A DNA stretch of 64,000 bases from Lysobacter_C viscosus. Lineage in GTDB: Bacteria; Pseudomonadota; Gammaproteobacteria; Xanthomonadales; Xanthomonadaceae. Positions 8,462 through 16,464 of this stretch are shown one piece after another. Each line of letters begins with the position of its first letter. Position 1 is the first letter of the stretch. Under the pieces are notes generated by a model, which did no database searches, had not been told where the DNA came from, and saw only the letters and a list, made by a program, of their open reading frames with translations. Both the position numbers and the translations under genes were made by a program. The DNA lies in the NCBI RefSeq assembly GCF_046600715.1, contig NZ_JBJMAV010000002.1, positions 62,001-126,000 of the forward strand. Direction: 5' to 3'.

Positions 8462-8713
8462 TCAGGCCGGGGCCCGCAGATGCGCCAGCTTGGCCAGCAG
8501 CTGGCCCTCGGTTTCGGCATGGTCCGGGTCCGGGTCGATGCATTCGACCGGGCAGACCACGACGCATTGCGGCTCGTCGAAATGGCCGACGCATTCGGTG
8601 CATCGCGCCGGGTCGATCACGTAGATCACCTCGCCCTGGGAGATGGCCTCGTTGGGACAGGCCGGCTCGCAGACGTCGCAATTGACGCAAAGCTCGTTGA
8701 TCTTCAGCGACAT
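8462..8713 (-). CDS. yfhL: YfhL-type 2[4Fe-4S] ferredoxin
   Basis: 83-aa cytoplasmic electron carrier. The first cluster motif is CVNCDVCEPACP, and the second is CTECVGHFDEPQC...CPVEC with the characteristic insertion between the Cys residues of this family. The C-terminal extension after the second cluster is also typical. Genes of this type often sit near coaD in gammaproteobacteria, as here. Its physiological partner is not evident from the context. Confidence 0.93.
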   Translation of the reverse strand: MSLKINELCVNCDVCEPACPNEAISQGEVIYVIDPARCTECVGHFDEPQCVVVCPVECIDPDPDHAETEGQLLAKLAHLRAPA

Positions 8714-8885
8714 GGGGGCACGGTAGGAGGGGCGCGTTCGCCGATCAAGCGTTCGGGTGGAACGCTGTACGGCATGGCGCGAGTCCGCAGCGCGTGCTCC
8801 GGATTGCAGGGAGCCGCCCGGTGGTCTTGCGCCAAGGCAGTGACGTCTACCGGCACGCGGTCATCGCAGCGACGCCCCAAATGCC

Positions 8886-8914
8886 TGCGCGTGGCCGCGA
8901 TGCGGCCACGCGCA
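8886..8914. terminator. Perfect 13-bp hairpin after the lipoprotein gene
   Basis: TGCGCGTGGCCGC and its exact complement are separated by only GAT, giving a very stable stem. It lies a few bases past the stop codon of the reverse-strand lipoprotein gene, in the right place for a transcription end, but no T-run follows on either strand, so it may act as an RNA 3'-end stabiliser instead. The rest of the 8714-8919 gap shows nothing else recognisable. Confidence 0.4.
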
Positions 8915-8919
8915 ACCAG

Positions 8920-9417
8920 TCACTGGGCCGGGACGAACTTGTAGTTGACGCCGGCCGGTGCGACGGCGGCCTCGACACGTGCGCTGTCGGCGGCGTTGCC
9001 GATGAAGAGCACCTTGACGCCCTTCAACGTATCCGGGGCGACACCTTCGAACGCGGACACGATCAGGTCGGCCATCCGGCCGGACGCCGGCGATCCGTAG
9101 GCCAGCATGTTGCCCTCGGTCACGCCCCGGGCGACGTCGCCCTGGGCCTTCTCCAGCTGGCGGTCGTAGAAGCCCTGGAAACCCTCGGCATCCTCGGCGG
9201 GCAGGTAGTACAGGTACGGACTGGTCACGACGTCGTCCATGTTGCGGCGGACCACCTCGGTCAGGTAGTTGCCCCATGCGTCATCGTTGTTGTCGGCCGG
9301 TGCGGTCAGCGGCGCCTGCTCGACCACGGCGGCTTCGTCGGCGCCGTCGTCCTGGCAGGCAGCCAGCATCGGCAGGGAAAGGCAGGCGACCAGCAGCATG
9401 CGGGTGGTGGTGTTCAT
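8920..9417 (-). CDS. Hypothetical lipoprotein
   Basis: 165-aa protein with a lipoprotein signal: a hydrophobic segment ending in the lipobox LAAC (CLSLPMLAAC), then an acidic low-complexity linker. The mature part is hydrophilic, with LYYLPAEDAEGFQGFYDRQL and a C-terminal segment KVLFIGNAADSARVEAAV. I do not recognise a characterised family. It is probably anchored in the envelope by lipid. It lies directly downstream of coaD on the same strand, and the start follows a GGGGAA ribosome site. Confidence 0.75.
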   Translation of the reverse strand: MNTTTRMLLVACLSLPMLAACQDDGADEAAVVEQAPLTAPADNNDDAWGNYLTEVVRRNMDDVVTSPYLYYLPAEDAEGFQGFYDRQLEKAQGDVARGVTEGNMLAYGSPASGRMADLIVSAFEGVAPDTLKGVKVLFIGNAADSARVEAAVAPAGVNYKFVPAQ

Positions 9418-9467
9418 CGGGTTCCCCATTCGGTTTTTGTGGTGCGTGGTGGATCGTGGTTGGACGC

Positions 9468-9971
9468 TCATTCGCGGGTGCACTGCCATTCGGCCTGCAG
9501 CGCAGTGGCCACTGCCGGTGGAACGAAGCCGGAGACGTCGCCGCCGAGGCGGGCGATCTCGCGCACCAGCGACGAGGAAATGAAGCCGTACTGCTCGGCC
9601 GGGGTGAGGAACAGCGTCTCCACCTCCGGGATCAGGTGGCGGTTCATGCTTGCCAGCTGGAACTCGTACTCGAAGTCCGACACCGCGCGCAGGCCGCGCA
9701 GCAGCACGCCGCCCCCAACCTGGTCGACGAAATGCGCCAGCAGGCAGTCGAAACCGCGCACTTCCACGTGGGGGTGGTGGGCGACGGCATCGCGCGTCAG
9801 CTTCACGCGCAACTCCAGCGGCAGCGCCGGGCCCTTGCCGGGGCTTTCGGCCACGCCGATGATCAGCCGCTCGAACAACGGCGCGGCCCGGTCGACCAAA
9901 TCGATGTGGCCGTTGGTGATCGGGTCGAAGGTGCCCGGGTAGACGGCGATGCGGGTGCGTGCCACGGTCAT
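9468..9971 (-). CDS. coaD: Pantetheine-phosphate adenylyltransferase
   Basis: 167-aa enzyme for the penultimate step of coenzyme A synthesis. The nucleotidyltransferase motif YPGTFDPITNGHIDLVDRA is intact, as are the RGLRAVSDFEYE segment and the C-terminal ISSSLVREIARLGGD signature. The start chosen (MTVARTRIAVYPG) puts the motif at the usual distance from the N-terminus; an alternative ATG lies nine codons upstream. rsmD precedes it on the same strand with a short gap, a common pairing. Confidence 0.97.
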   Translation of the reverse strand: MTVARTRIAVYPGTFDPITNGHIDLVDRAAPLFERLIIGVAESPGKGPALPLELRVKLTRDAVAHHPHVEVRGFDCLLAHFVDQVGGGVLLRGLRAVSDFEYEFQLASMNRHLIPEVETLFLTPAEQYGFISSSLVREIARLGGDVSGFVPPAVATALQAEWQCTRE

Positions 9972-10025
9972 TCGGAAGGCTTGAACCGGTTGGGACATGA
10001 CGGCCCGGGAATGGGCGGGAAGCGA

Positions 10026-10685
10026 TCAACCGCCGGCCGGGACGGCGCCGGCGACGTCTGGGGGCAGTGTATCAGCGGGCCGCGCGACACGCCGGTACAG
10101 CGCATGGCGTACGTCGCGACTTCGGCTTTCCCGGTGCAGGTGCCAATCCGTCGGCAGCGGATGGGCCGCCCCGACGGGCGACTCCAGGTACAGCCAGGCG
10201 TCGGCGCGCATCCGCGGCAGCAAGGCCCCAAGCGCCGGTTGCCACAGGTCGGCGGCGAACGGCGGGTCGACGAAGGCGATGTCCCAGCTGGCCACTGGTT
10301 GCCGCGCCAGCCACGCCACCGCATCGGCATTGACCACACGGCCGGCCTCGCCGCCCGGCAGTCGCTCAAGGGTGGCGACCAGTGATCCGGCCAGCGTCCG
10401 GTCGCGCTCGACCAGCACCGCGCCGTCAGCACCCCGCGACAGGGCCTCCAGGCCGAGTGCGCCACTGCCGGCGAACAGGTCCAGGACCTGCGCACCCGGC
10501 AACACCGGTTGCAACCAGTTGAAAAGCGTCTCGCGTACCCGGTCCGTGGTGGGGCGCAGGCCCTCGACATCCGGCACCGGGAGCCGCGTGCCACGCCAGC
10601 GGCCGGCGATGATGCGCACCACGCCCGGCGCGCGAGCATCGCCCTGGCCGGCACGCGTGCGTCCGTTGCGAGAGGCTTTGTTCAT
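10026..10685 (-). CDS. rsmD: 16S rRNA (guanine966-N2)-methyltransferase
   Basis: 219-aa SAM-dependent methyltransferase that modifies G966 of 16S rRNA. N-terminal RIIAGRWRG and RPTTDRVRETLFNWL are family hallmarks, followed by the SAM-binding motif LDLFAGSGALGLEAL and the catalytic DPPF (FVDPPFAADLW). The N-terminus carries a short basic extension. It is transcribed divergently from ftsY across 66 bp and is followed by coaD. Confidence 0.96.
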   Translation of the reverse strand: MNKASRNGRTRAGQGDARAPGVVRIIAGRWRGTRLPVPDVEGLRPTTDRVRETLFNWLQPVLPGAQVLDLFAGSGALGLEALSRGADGAVLVERDRTLAGSLVATLERLPGGEAGRVVNADAVAWLARQPVASWDIAFVDPPFAADLWQPALGALLPRMRADAWLYLESPVGAAHPLPTDWHLHRESRSRDVRHALYRRVARPADTLPPDVAGAVPAGG

Positions 10686-10751
10686 GGGGTCCGGCGGGGG
10701 TCGGGTGCTAGCATGTCGGCATTCTCGCGCATCTGCAGACAGCCCCGCTCG

Positions 10752-12056
10752 ATGGTCAGTTTCTTCCGCCGCAAGAAGCCCGAAACGCCCGCCTCCAAGC
10801 GCCGTTACGACATCGAGGAACTGGCCGCCGCGTTCCCGGATGCCAACCGCGATGCGCCGTCCTCGCGCGACGCGCCACCCGCCGATGACCCGTCGTCGTC
10901 GCCTGCGCCGGATCAGCCCGCGGGCTCGCAGACCGGGGCAGCGCAGTCGCCCGCACCGGCTCGATCCGAACCCGAGCCTGTCCCGGCTGAAATCATCGCC
11001 GCAGCGATGGAGGATGCCGCGCCATCGACCGACGCAACCCCAGGCCCGGCGCGCGAACCGGATCCCGAAGCAGAACCACCGCCGGATACGGAATCCACAA
11101 CCGACCCGGGCCCGGATGGGACGCCCGCCGCGGCGCCCGGTTCGAGCGGCTGGCGCGACCGCCTGCGCGGCAGCGCCTTCGCGCGCAGCTTCGGCGGCCT
11201 GTTCTCGCGGAATCCGCGCCTGGACGACGACCTGCTGGACGAGATCGAGACCGCGTTGATCACCGCCGACGTCGGCGTTTCGGCGACGACCGAGCTGGTC
11301 GAGGGCCTGCGCACGCGCATGAAGGCTCGCGAATTCGCCGACGCCGGCGCATTGCTGGATGCGCTGCGCGCCGACCTGGCGGCATTGCTGGCCCCGGTCG
11401 CGCGGCCACTGGTGATCGACGAAGCCTCAAAGCCCTTCGTCGTGTTGACCGTCGGCGTCAACGGCGTCGGCAAGACCACCACCATCGGCAAGCTGGCCCA
11501 CCGCTTCAAGAATGAAGGTCGACCGCTGATGCTGGCCGCCGGCGACACCTTCCGTGCCGCCGCCGTCGCCCAGCTGCAGGCCTGGGGCGAGCGTAACGGC
11601 GTACCGGTGGTGGCGCAGGGACAGAACGCGGATGCCGCCTCGGTCGCGTTCGATGCGCTGCAGGCGGCCAAGGCACGGGGCACGCAGGTGCTGATCGCCG
11701 ATACCGCCGGCCGACTGCACACCCAGCAGGGCCTGATGGCCGAGCTGGGCAAGATCAAGCGCGTCATCCAGAAGCTGGACGCCTCCGCGCCGCACGAAGT
11801 GCTGATGGTCATCGACGGCACCACCGGCCAGAACGCACTCAGCCAGCTGCGGCAGTTCCACGCTGCGGTCGGCGTGACCGGGCTGGTGGTGACCAAGCTC
11901 GATGGCACGGCCAAGGGCGGCGTGGTGTTCGCGCTGGCGCGGGAATTCGGGATCCCGATCCGGTTCGCCGGGATCGGGGAGCGTCCGGAAGACCTGAGGG
12001 TGTTCGACGCGCAGGCGTTCGTCGACGCCCTGCTGCCCGCAACCCTCGGCCGCTGA
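10752..12056 (+). CDS. ftsY: Signal recognition particle receptor
   Basis: 434-aa GTPase that docks SRP-ribosome complexes at the inner membrane. It begins with a basic amphipathic patch (MVSFFRRKKPE), then has about 110 residues of acidic, Pro/Ala-rich linker typical of the A domain. The NG domain follows, with the G1 loop GVNGVGKTTTIGKLA, DTAGRLHTQ and the TKLDGTAKGG motif. The start was placed where the conserved N-terminal basic patch begins; the frame is open upstream across rsmD but that part is antisense sequence. Divergent from rsmD. Confidence 0.96.
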   Translation: MVSFFRRKKPETPASKRRYDIEELAAAFPDANRDAPSSRDAPPADDPSSSPAPDQPAGSQTGAAQSPAPARSEPEPVPAEIIAAAMEDAAPSTDATPGPAREPDPEAEPPPDTESTTDPGPDGTPAAAPGSSGWRDRLRGSAFARSFGGLFSRNPRLDDDLLDEIETALITADVGVSATTELVEGLRTRMKAREFADAGALLDALRADLAALLAPVARPLVIDEASKPFVVLTVGVNGVGKTTTIGKLAHRFKNEGRPLMLAAGDTFRAAAVAQLQAWGERNGVPVVAQGQNADAASVAFDALQAAKARGTQVLIADTAGRLHTQQGLMAELGKIKRVIQKLDASAPHEVLMVIDGTTGQNALSQLRQFHAAVGVTGLVVTKLDGTAKGGVVFALAREFGIPIRFAGIGERPEDLRVFDAQAFVDALLPATLGR

Positions 12057-12095
12057 CGTCGCCCGCCTCGCCCCCCGGCACTCGCACCCCAGCAG

Positions 12096-13367
12096 ATGAG
12101 CGACGCCGCGCCCGCTTCCCCCGCCGTCCGTCGCCGCCGCTGGCCCTTTGTACTGGCAGCGGTCGTCGTAGTGCTGCTGGCGATGGCGTACTGGGGAAGC
12201 CGACCGTCGCGAGTCGCCACCGCGGTGCTGTCGCGGGTGGAGGCGGCGCTCGGGCTGGAGATCACCGTCGGCGGCGCCAGCGAATACCGGCTGCGCGACC
12301 GGCCCACGCTGGTGCTGCGCGAGGTCGAGGTGCGCCAACCCGGCGCGGCGACGCCGCTGCTGCAGGCCAAGCGCATCCTGCTGTCGCTGCCATGGTCCAC
12401 GCTGCGTGCCCGCGGGGCCGAACGGGTCGTGCACCGGGTCGAACTGGACGGACCGCGATTCGACCTGGCCGCCTACCAGGCATGGAAGGCCACGCGCCCG
12501 ACCGCGCCCACCCGGTTGCCAACCCTTACCGATGGGCTGCAGGTCGCCGACGGGCGCATCCTGGGCGGCAACTGGTCGATCGAACACGTCGACCTGGACG
12601 TGCCGTCCTTCCATCCCGACCGGCCGGTCGCCGCCGAGGTCTCGGGTCGCTACGTCAGCGGACGGGTAGCGGTGCCCTTCGCCTTCCGGGCCGCGTTGAC
12701 CCGGCCTTCGCGGGGTGCCGGGCTCGGGCTGGTGGGCGGCGTGGAGGTCCAGGCCGGCACCTGGCGGTTGCCGATGGCCGCCATCGCCAGTGGCCGGCTG
12801 CACGAGGGCGATGACGGGCTGGGGCTCGATCGGCTGCGCTATGCGGCGGACGCGCGATACGTCGGTGGCTCGGTCGACGAGCCGTTCGCGCTCGGGCTGG
12901 CCGGACGCCTGCGTTACCGCGACGGTCGCCTGCAACTTGCACCGCTGGGCGTGGGCATCGGCGGGACCACGCTGGTTCCTTCGCTGCACGCCGGCGGCAG
13001 GCTGTTGCTTGACGACGAACTGGCGATGGCGCTCGAAGGCACGCTTGCGCAGTGGCCACGGGCGTGGCCGGCCCTGCCGGAACCCCTGGGGTCCTCTGTT
13101 TCGCCCTTGCCATTCGAACTGCAGTACCGGGGTGCGCCCGACCTGTCGGGTGGGACGGCGTTGCGGCTGGAGCGGGACGGAACGCATTTCGATGCCGCGT
13201 TCCGGCTGCCGGCGGTGCTGGAATGGCTGGAGTCGCGGACCTCGGGCACGCCACTGCCCCCGCTGCGCGGAAAGCTGGTGGCGCCCCGGCTGGAGATTGC
13301 GGGCGCACAGTTGCATGGCGTGGAGATCGAGTTCGAGGACGAGCCGGTGACGGAGTCCGGTCGATGA
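12096..13367 (+). CDS. AsmA-like envelope protein
   Basis: 423-aa protein with one N-terminal transmembrane anchor (WPFVLAAVVVVLLAMAYWG) and a long periplasmic part rich in beta-strand-like repeats. The segment after the anchor (LEITVGGASEYRLRDRPTLV) resembles AsmA N-terminal domains, which belong to the bridge-like lipid-transport group. It is shorter than typical AsmA (about 600 aa) and no clear C-terminal AsmA domain is seen. It lies upstream of mutY, as in some pseudomonads, with which it is probably co-transcribed. Confidence 0.7.
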   Translation: MSDAAPASPAVRRRRWPFVLAAVVVVLLAMAYWGSRPSRVATAVLSRVEAALGLEITVGGASEYRLRDRPTLVLREVEVRQPGAATPLLQAKRILLSLPWSTLRARGAERVVHRVELDGPRFDLAAYQAWKATRPTAPTRLPTLTDGLQVADGRILGGNWSIEHVDLDVPSFHPDRPVAAEVSGRYVSGRVAVPFAFRAALTRPSRGAGLGLVGGVEVQAGTWRLPMAAIASGRLHEGDDGLGLDRLRYAADARYVGGSVDEPFALGLAGRLRYRDGRLQLAPLGVGIGGTTLVPSLHAGGRLLLDDELAMALEGTLAQWPRAWPALPEPLGSSVSPLPFELQYRGAPDLSGGTALRLERDGTHFDAAFRLPAVLEWLESRTSGTPLPPLRGKLVAPRLEIAGAQLHGVEIEFEDEPVTESGR

Positions 13368-13407
13368 CGGCCAGCTGCGTGTCCGCCGGCTCCGTGACTC
13401 CAGCTCC

Positions 13408-14490
13408 ATGAAGGCGGGCCCCGTGGAGTCCAGCGACGGTTTCGCCCCCCGTCTGCTGGCGTGGTTCGAGGGCCACGGTCGCCATGACCTGCCCTGGCAG
13501 CACCCGCGCACCCCGTACCGCGTGTGGCTGTCGGAGATCATGCTGCAGCAGACGCAAGTGGTCACCGCCACCGTCTACTTCGAGCGTTTCGTGTCCTCCC
13601 TGCCCGACGTTCCGGCATTGGCCGCCGCGCCGCTCGACGACGTCCTCGCGCTGTGGTCGGGGTTGGGTTACTACGCGCGTGCCCGCAACCTGCACGCGGC
13701 CGCCAGGCTCTGCGTTGAGCGCCACGAAGGCCACTTGCCCCGCGACATGGACGCTCTTGTCGCCTTGCCCGGGATAGGCCGGAGCACCGCCGCGGCGGTG
13801 CTGTCGCAGGCGTGGGGCGAGCGGTGCGCGATCCTCGACGGCAACGTCAAGCGGGTGCTGGCGCGCTACCACGGCATCGATGGGTGGCCGGGGCGGCCCG
13901 TGGTCGAGAAACGGATGTGGACGATTGCCGAGCACCACGTCGCGCACCCCTGCCTCGACGCGGCCGCCATGCCCGACTACACCCAGGCCCAGATGGACCT
14001 CGGCGCGACGATCTGCACACGCGCCAACCCCGCCTGCGTGCTGTGCCCGCTGCAGGCTGACTGCATCGCACGCATCGAAGGTCGTACCGGCAGCCTGCCC
14101 ACGCCGCGCCCGGCCAAGGCACTGCCCCAACGCAGTGCCCAGGTCATGTGGCTGGAAGACCCACAAGGGCGCGTGTTGTTGCAGCGCCGCCCTTCGACGG
14201 GCGTATGGGCCTCGCTGTGGTCACTGCCGCAGGTCGACGATGCCGCAGGGGCACGGGCGTGGTGGGCCGCCAATGCACGCGCAACGCCGCCCGGGGGCAC
14301 CGAGCTGGAGCCCATCGACCACGCCTTCAGCCACTATCGGCTGCGGCTGTACCCCAGCCGCTGGCGCGGCGTCGATCTGGCCGACCACCTGCGCGACAAT
14401 GACGACTTGCGCTGGCTGCGCTACGACCAGCTGCGAACGCTCGGGATTCCCGCGCCCGTTCGGCGCCTGCTGGAATCCAGCTGCAATTGA
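13408..14490 (+). CDS. mutY: A/G-specific adenine glycosylase
   Basis: 360-aa base-excision repair enzyme that removes adenine mispaired with 8-oxoguanine. Visible features are the catalytic Glu region SEIMLQQTQV, the helix-hairpin-helix VALPGIGRSTAAAVL, the catalytic Asp in LDGNVKRVL, and the [4Fe-4S] ligands C203-x6-C210-x2-C213-x5-C219. The C-terminal NUDIX-like domain that recognises 8-oxoG (GRVLLQRRPSTGVWASLWSLP) is complete. yggX follows closely, an arrangement also found in E. coli. Confidence 0.97.
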   Translation: MKAGPVESSDGFAPRLLAWFEGHGRHDLPWQHPRTPYRVWLSEIMLQQTQVVTATVYFERFVSSLPDVPALAAAPLDDVLALWSGLGYYARARNLHAAARLCVERHEGHLPRDMDALVALPGIGRSTAAAVLSQAWGERCAILDGNVKRVLARYHGIDGWPGRPVVEKRMWTIAEHHVAHPCLDAAAMPDYTQAQMDLGATICTRANPACVLCPLQADCIARIEGRTGSLPTPRPAKALPQRSAQVMWLEDPQGRVLLQRRPSTGVWASLWSLPQVDDAAGARAWWAANARATPPGGTELEPIDHAFSHYRLRLYPSRWRGVDLADHLRDNDDLRWLRYDQLRTLGIPAPVRRLLESSCN

Positions 14491-14523
14491 ACTGCCACCC
14501 GACCCCACGCGACAGGACCGCAC

Positions 14524-14805
14524 ATGCCCCGCACCGTCTACTGCCAGTTCGAGAAGCGCGAGACCGAAGGGCTGGATTTCGCACCCTGGCCCGGGGCGCT
14601 CGGGCAACGGGTGTTCGAGAACATCGGCAAGCCGGCATGGTCGGCGTGGCTGGCGCACCAGACCATGCTGATCAACGAGAACCGGCTCTCGCCGATGAAC
14701 CCCGACCACCGCGCGTTCCTGGCCGCACAGATGGAGCGCTTCCTGTTCGAGGGTGACGTCGAAGCACCGGCCGGCTACGTGCCGCCGGCCGCACCCGGTG
14801 CCTGA
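14524..14805 (+). CDS. yggX: Fe(2+)-trafficking / oxidative-damage protection protein
   Basis: 93-aa YggX-family protein, linked in other bacteria to protection of iron-sulfur clusters. The conserved N-terminus MPRTVYCQFEKRE with its single Cys is present, together with the helix WSAWLAHQTMLINENRL and DHRAFLAAQMERFLF. It sits directly downstream of mutY, whose product carries an iron-sulfur cluster. The last 31 bp overlap tail-to-tail with the convergent lipoprotein gene. Confidence 0.96.
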   Translation: MPRTVYCQFEKRETEGLDFAPWPGALGQRVFENIGKPAWSAWLAHQTMLINENRLSPMNPDHRAFLAAQMERFLFEGDVEAPAGYVPPAAPGA

Positions 14806-15323
14806 CCGCGCTCCATCATTTCGACCGAATCGCGCATATCCCGTTCGGCCTGCTTGAGGGCCTTTGTATCCAGCGGGCGGATGGTTTGGATCCGGCACGG
14901 AAAGTGCGTGGTGCCGGGCCCCAGCGCGACCACGTCATCGAAGCGCGCATGCACCCGTCGGGACTGGTGGGTCAAGGTGATTGCATGGGCGAATGCCAGG
15001 TCGGTGCACCGACCCGTCAGCTCGAGCAGCCAGGCCTGGCTGGGGCGGGTCCACAGCGCCAGCGCGCGGTCGCCCAGGGGTGTCCAGCCGCTGATGCGCC
15101 CGGAGTAGTGGAAGCTGTCCACCGGAGCACCGGAATGCTGGTGGTACAGAGCGAGGCGCTGCTCGTCGCGCAGTCCGGCATCCGTCGCGCACCCTGCCAG
15201 CAGCACCACCGACAGCGCAGCAGCGAAGCGCCAACGCCAACAGCGGGCCGTACGCGCGCCGCCCGCTCGACCACTACCGGCGCGGCAGCCTGCGCTGCGA
15301 TTGCCCTGTGTTCGATCATTCAT
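14775..15323 (-). CDS. DUF6491-type lipoprotein
   Basis: 182-aa predicted lipoprotein. After a basic N-terminus a hydrophobic stretch ends in the lipobox LAGC (FAAALSVVLLAGC). The mature domain contains LALYHQHSGAPVDSFHYSG, Trp-rich segments and two Cys residues (RCTDLAF and HFPCRIQTI) that may pair. The pattern fits DUF6491, a family common in Xanthomonadaceae with unknown function. The start is supported by a strong GAGGAGGAG ribosome site. Its 3' end overlaps yggX on the other strand by 31 bp. Confidence 0.7.
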   Translation of the reverse strand: MNDRTQGNRSAGCRAGSGRAGGARTARCWRWRFAAALSVVLLAGCATDAGLRDEQRLALYHQHSGAPVDSFHYSGRISGWTPLGDRALALWTRPSQAWLLELTGRCTDLAFAHAITLTHQSRRVHARFDDVVALGPGTTHFPCRIQTIRPLDTKALKQAERDMRDSVEMMERGQAPGAAGGT

Positions 15324-15501
15324 TGCCCGCTCCTCCTCTTTGCGTGATGGACCTGCTGCGGAATCAGCTCGGTGCCCGCGCGACGACTGCGCCTCGAGCG
15401 CGTAGTGGTCGCGGTGGCGCGGCTGCTGGGGGCGGCCCATCATGCGCCCTGCCCACCCGCGCAGGTTGCAGCGGCCACCGGCCATTCAGTCCCGCGCGTG
15501 C

Positions 15502-15530
15502 TTGCCAGCCTGCCGACCCGTCCGTATGAT
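15502..15530 (+). promoter_or_regulatory. Sigma-70-type promoter of tRNA-Phe
   Basis: TTGCCA and TATGAT are separated by exactly 17 bp, placing the expected transcription start about 24 bp before the tRNA-Phe gene. The remaining 15324-15501 sequence holds only the upstream region of the lipoprotein gene; no other feature was recognised there. Confidence 0.7.
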
Positions 15531-15560
15531 GCCGCTCCTCACACGGCCCGTCCGTGACGT

Positions 15561-15636
15561 GGCCGGGTAGCTCAGTTGGTAGAGCAGGGGATTGAAAATC
15601 CCCGTGTCGGGGGTTCGATTCCCTCCCCGGCCACCA
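15561..15636 (+). tRNA. tRNA-Phe (GAA)
   Basis: 76-nt cloverleaf with acceptor stem GGCCGGG/CCCGGCC, D-arm GCTC...GAGC, anticodon stem GGGGA/TCCCC with loop TTGAAAA (anticodon GAA), the T-loop GGTTCGATTCC and an encoded CCA. It has a good promoter upstream. An integrase remnant abuts its 3' end, showing that this gene has served as an integration site. Confidence 0.98.
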
Positions 15637-15652
15637 TTTGGTGGCAGTGAGA

Positions 15653-16345
15653 TCAAGGCGTTGCCGAAGCCCGCACTCGTTGCGGGCTTTTCGTTTCTGG
15701 CGGCTGTGACCTCAGTGTGCCGTCGATCCGGCACGCGGCCCCACGCAGAGGGTCTACCGCGAACGCGTACCGCAGGGCCATCTCGTAGCTGGCCCGACTG
15801 CCCCGCTCCATGAGTTCCTGCAACGGCGTCCCGTTCTGCACCTGCCACGACGCCCAGGTGTGTCGTGGATCGTGCCAACGGAACGTCCGCTCGATGCCGG
15901 CGTTCCAACGCCTTCTTCCATGCCTTGGCGGAGCCTGGGCCACCGGCCTACCTTCGTAGGTAAACACGTACTCAGCGTCCTGCCCGTGTCGCCGCGCCAG
16001 CACATCCATCGCTGACGCGTTCAATGGGACGCCAATGGCCCGACCAGCCTTGGCTTCGTCTGGATGGATCCACGCGACACGGGGGGCCATGTCCACCTGC
16101 TCCCACCGCAGGAAGGACACATTGCGCTGCCTCAGGCCGGTTGCGAGCGCGAATTGCGCCATGTCCCGGAGATGGGTTGGCAGCTCCGACAGGAGCCGCC
16201 GCGCTTCATCCGGGGAAAGAAAGCGGATTCGCCCCTTCGGTTCCCCGATACAGCCGGACCTTGGGGATGGTGTCCAACCATCCCCACACGGCGCGCGGGC
16301 GCGGCGCAGGCGCGATTTGTGCTGTGCCTGCTCGACGTGATCTCG
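15653..16345 (-). pseudogene. Tyrosine recombinase (integrase) remnant at tRNA-Phe
   Basis: Degenerate phage/island integrase catalytic domain pointing toward the tRNA. Recognisable blocks are RIRFLSPDEARRLLSELP, FALATGLRQRNV (first catalytic Arg), WHDPRHTWASW (the His-x-x-Arg box) and SYEMALRYA (the Tyr block). It is broken. The preceding WGWLDTIPKVRLYR block lies in another frame and joins only if one G in the CGGGG run near 16241 is removed. Between YEGRPVAQ and AGIERTF the expected segment AKAWKKALER is readable only in a third frame, indicating compensating indels. The N-terminal half is missing. No second copy of the tRNA 3' end was found in the window. The exact limits are approximate. 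Confidence 0.8.
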
Positions 16346-16404
16346 TACACGCGATCGAGCCACAGCATGCGGAAAGCCGGATTGAACCGCACGAGTTGTA
16401 AACG

Positions 16405-16423
16405 CGAATCACTATCATTAAGA
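16405..16423 (+). promoter_or_regulatory. Candidate Fur box
   Basis: CGAATCACTATCATTAAGA is an AT-rich, partly palindromic element resembling the Fur consensus, with a recognisable ATCATTA core. It lies about 45 bp upstream of the start of a siderophore-receptor gene, where iron-dependent repression would be expected. Assignment is by eye. Confidence 0.5.
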
Positions 16424-16464
16424 TGCACGCGCCGCAGCCACTGCTGCTCACCAACGGAAGACCA

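Noticed and set aside
15486..15908. A 140-codon reverse frame containing GGNRTPDTGIFNPLLYQLSYP
   Set aside because: This peptide is the well-known false translation of a tRNA gene (here tRNA-Phe read in reverse); the rest overlaps the integrase remnant in a wrong frame.
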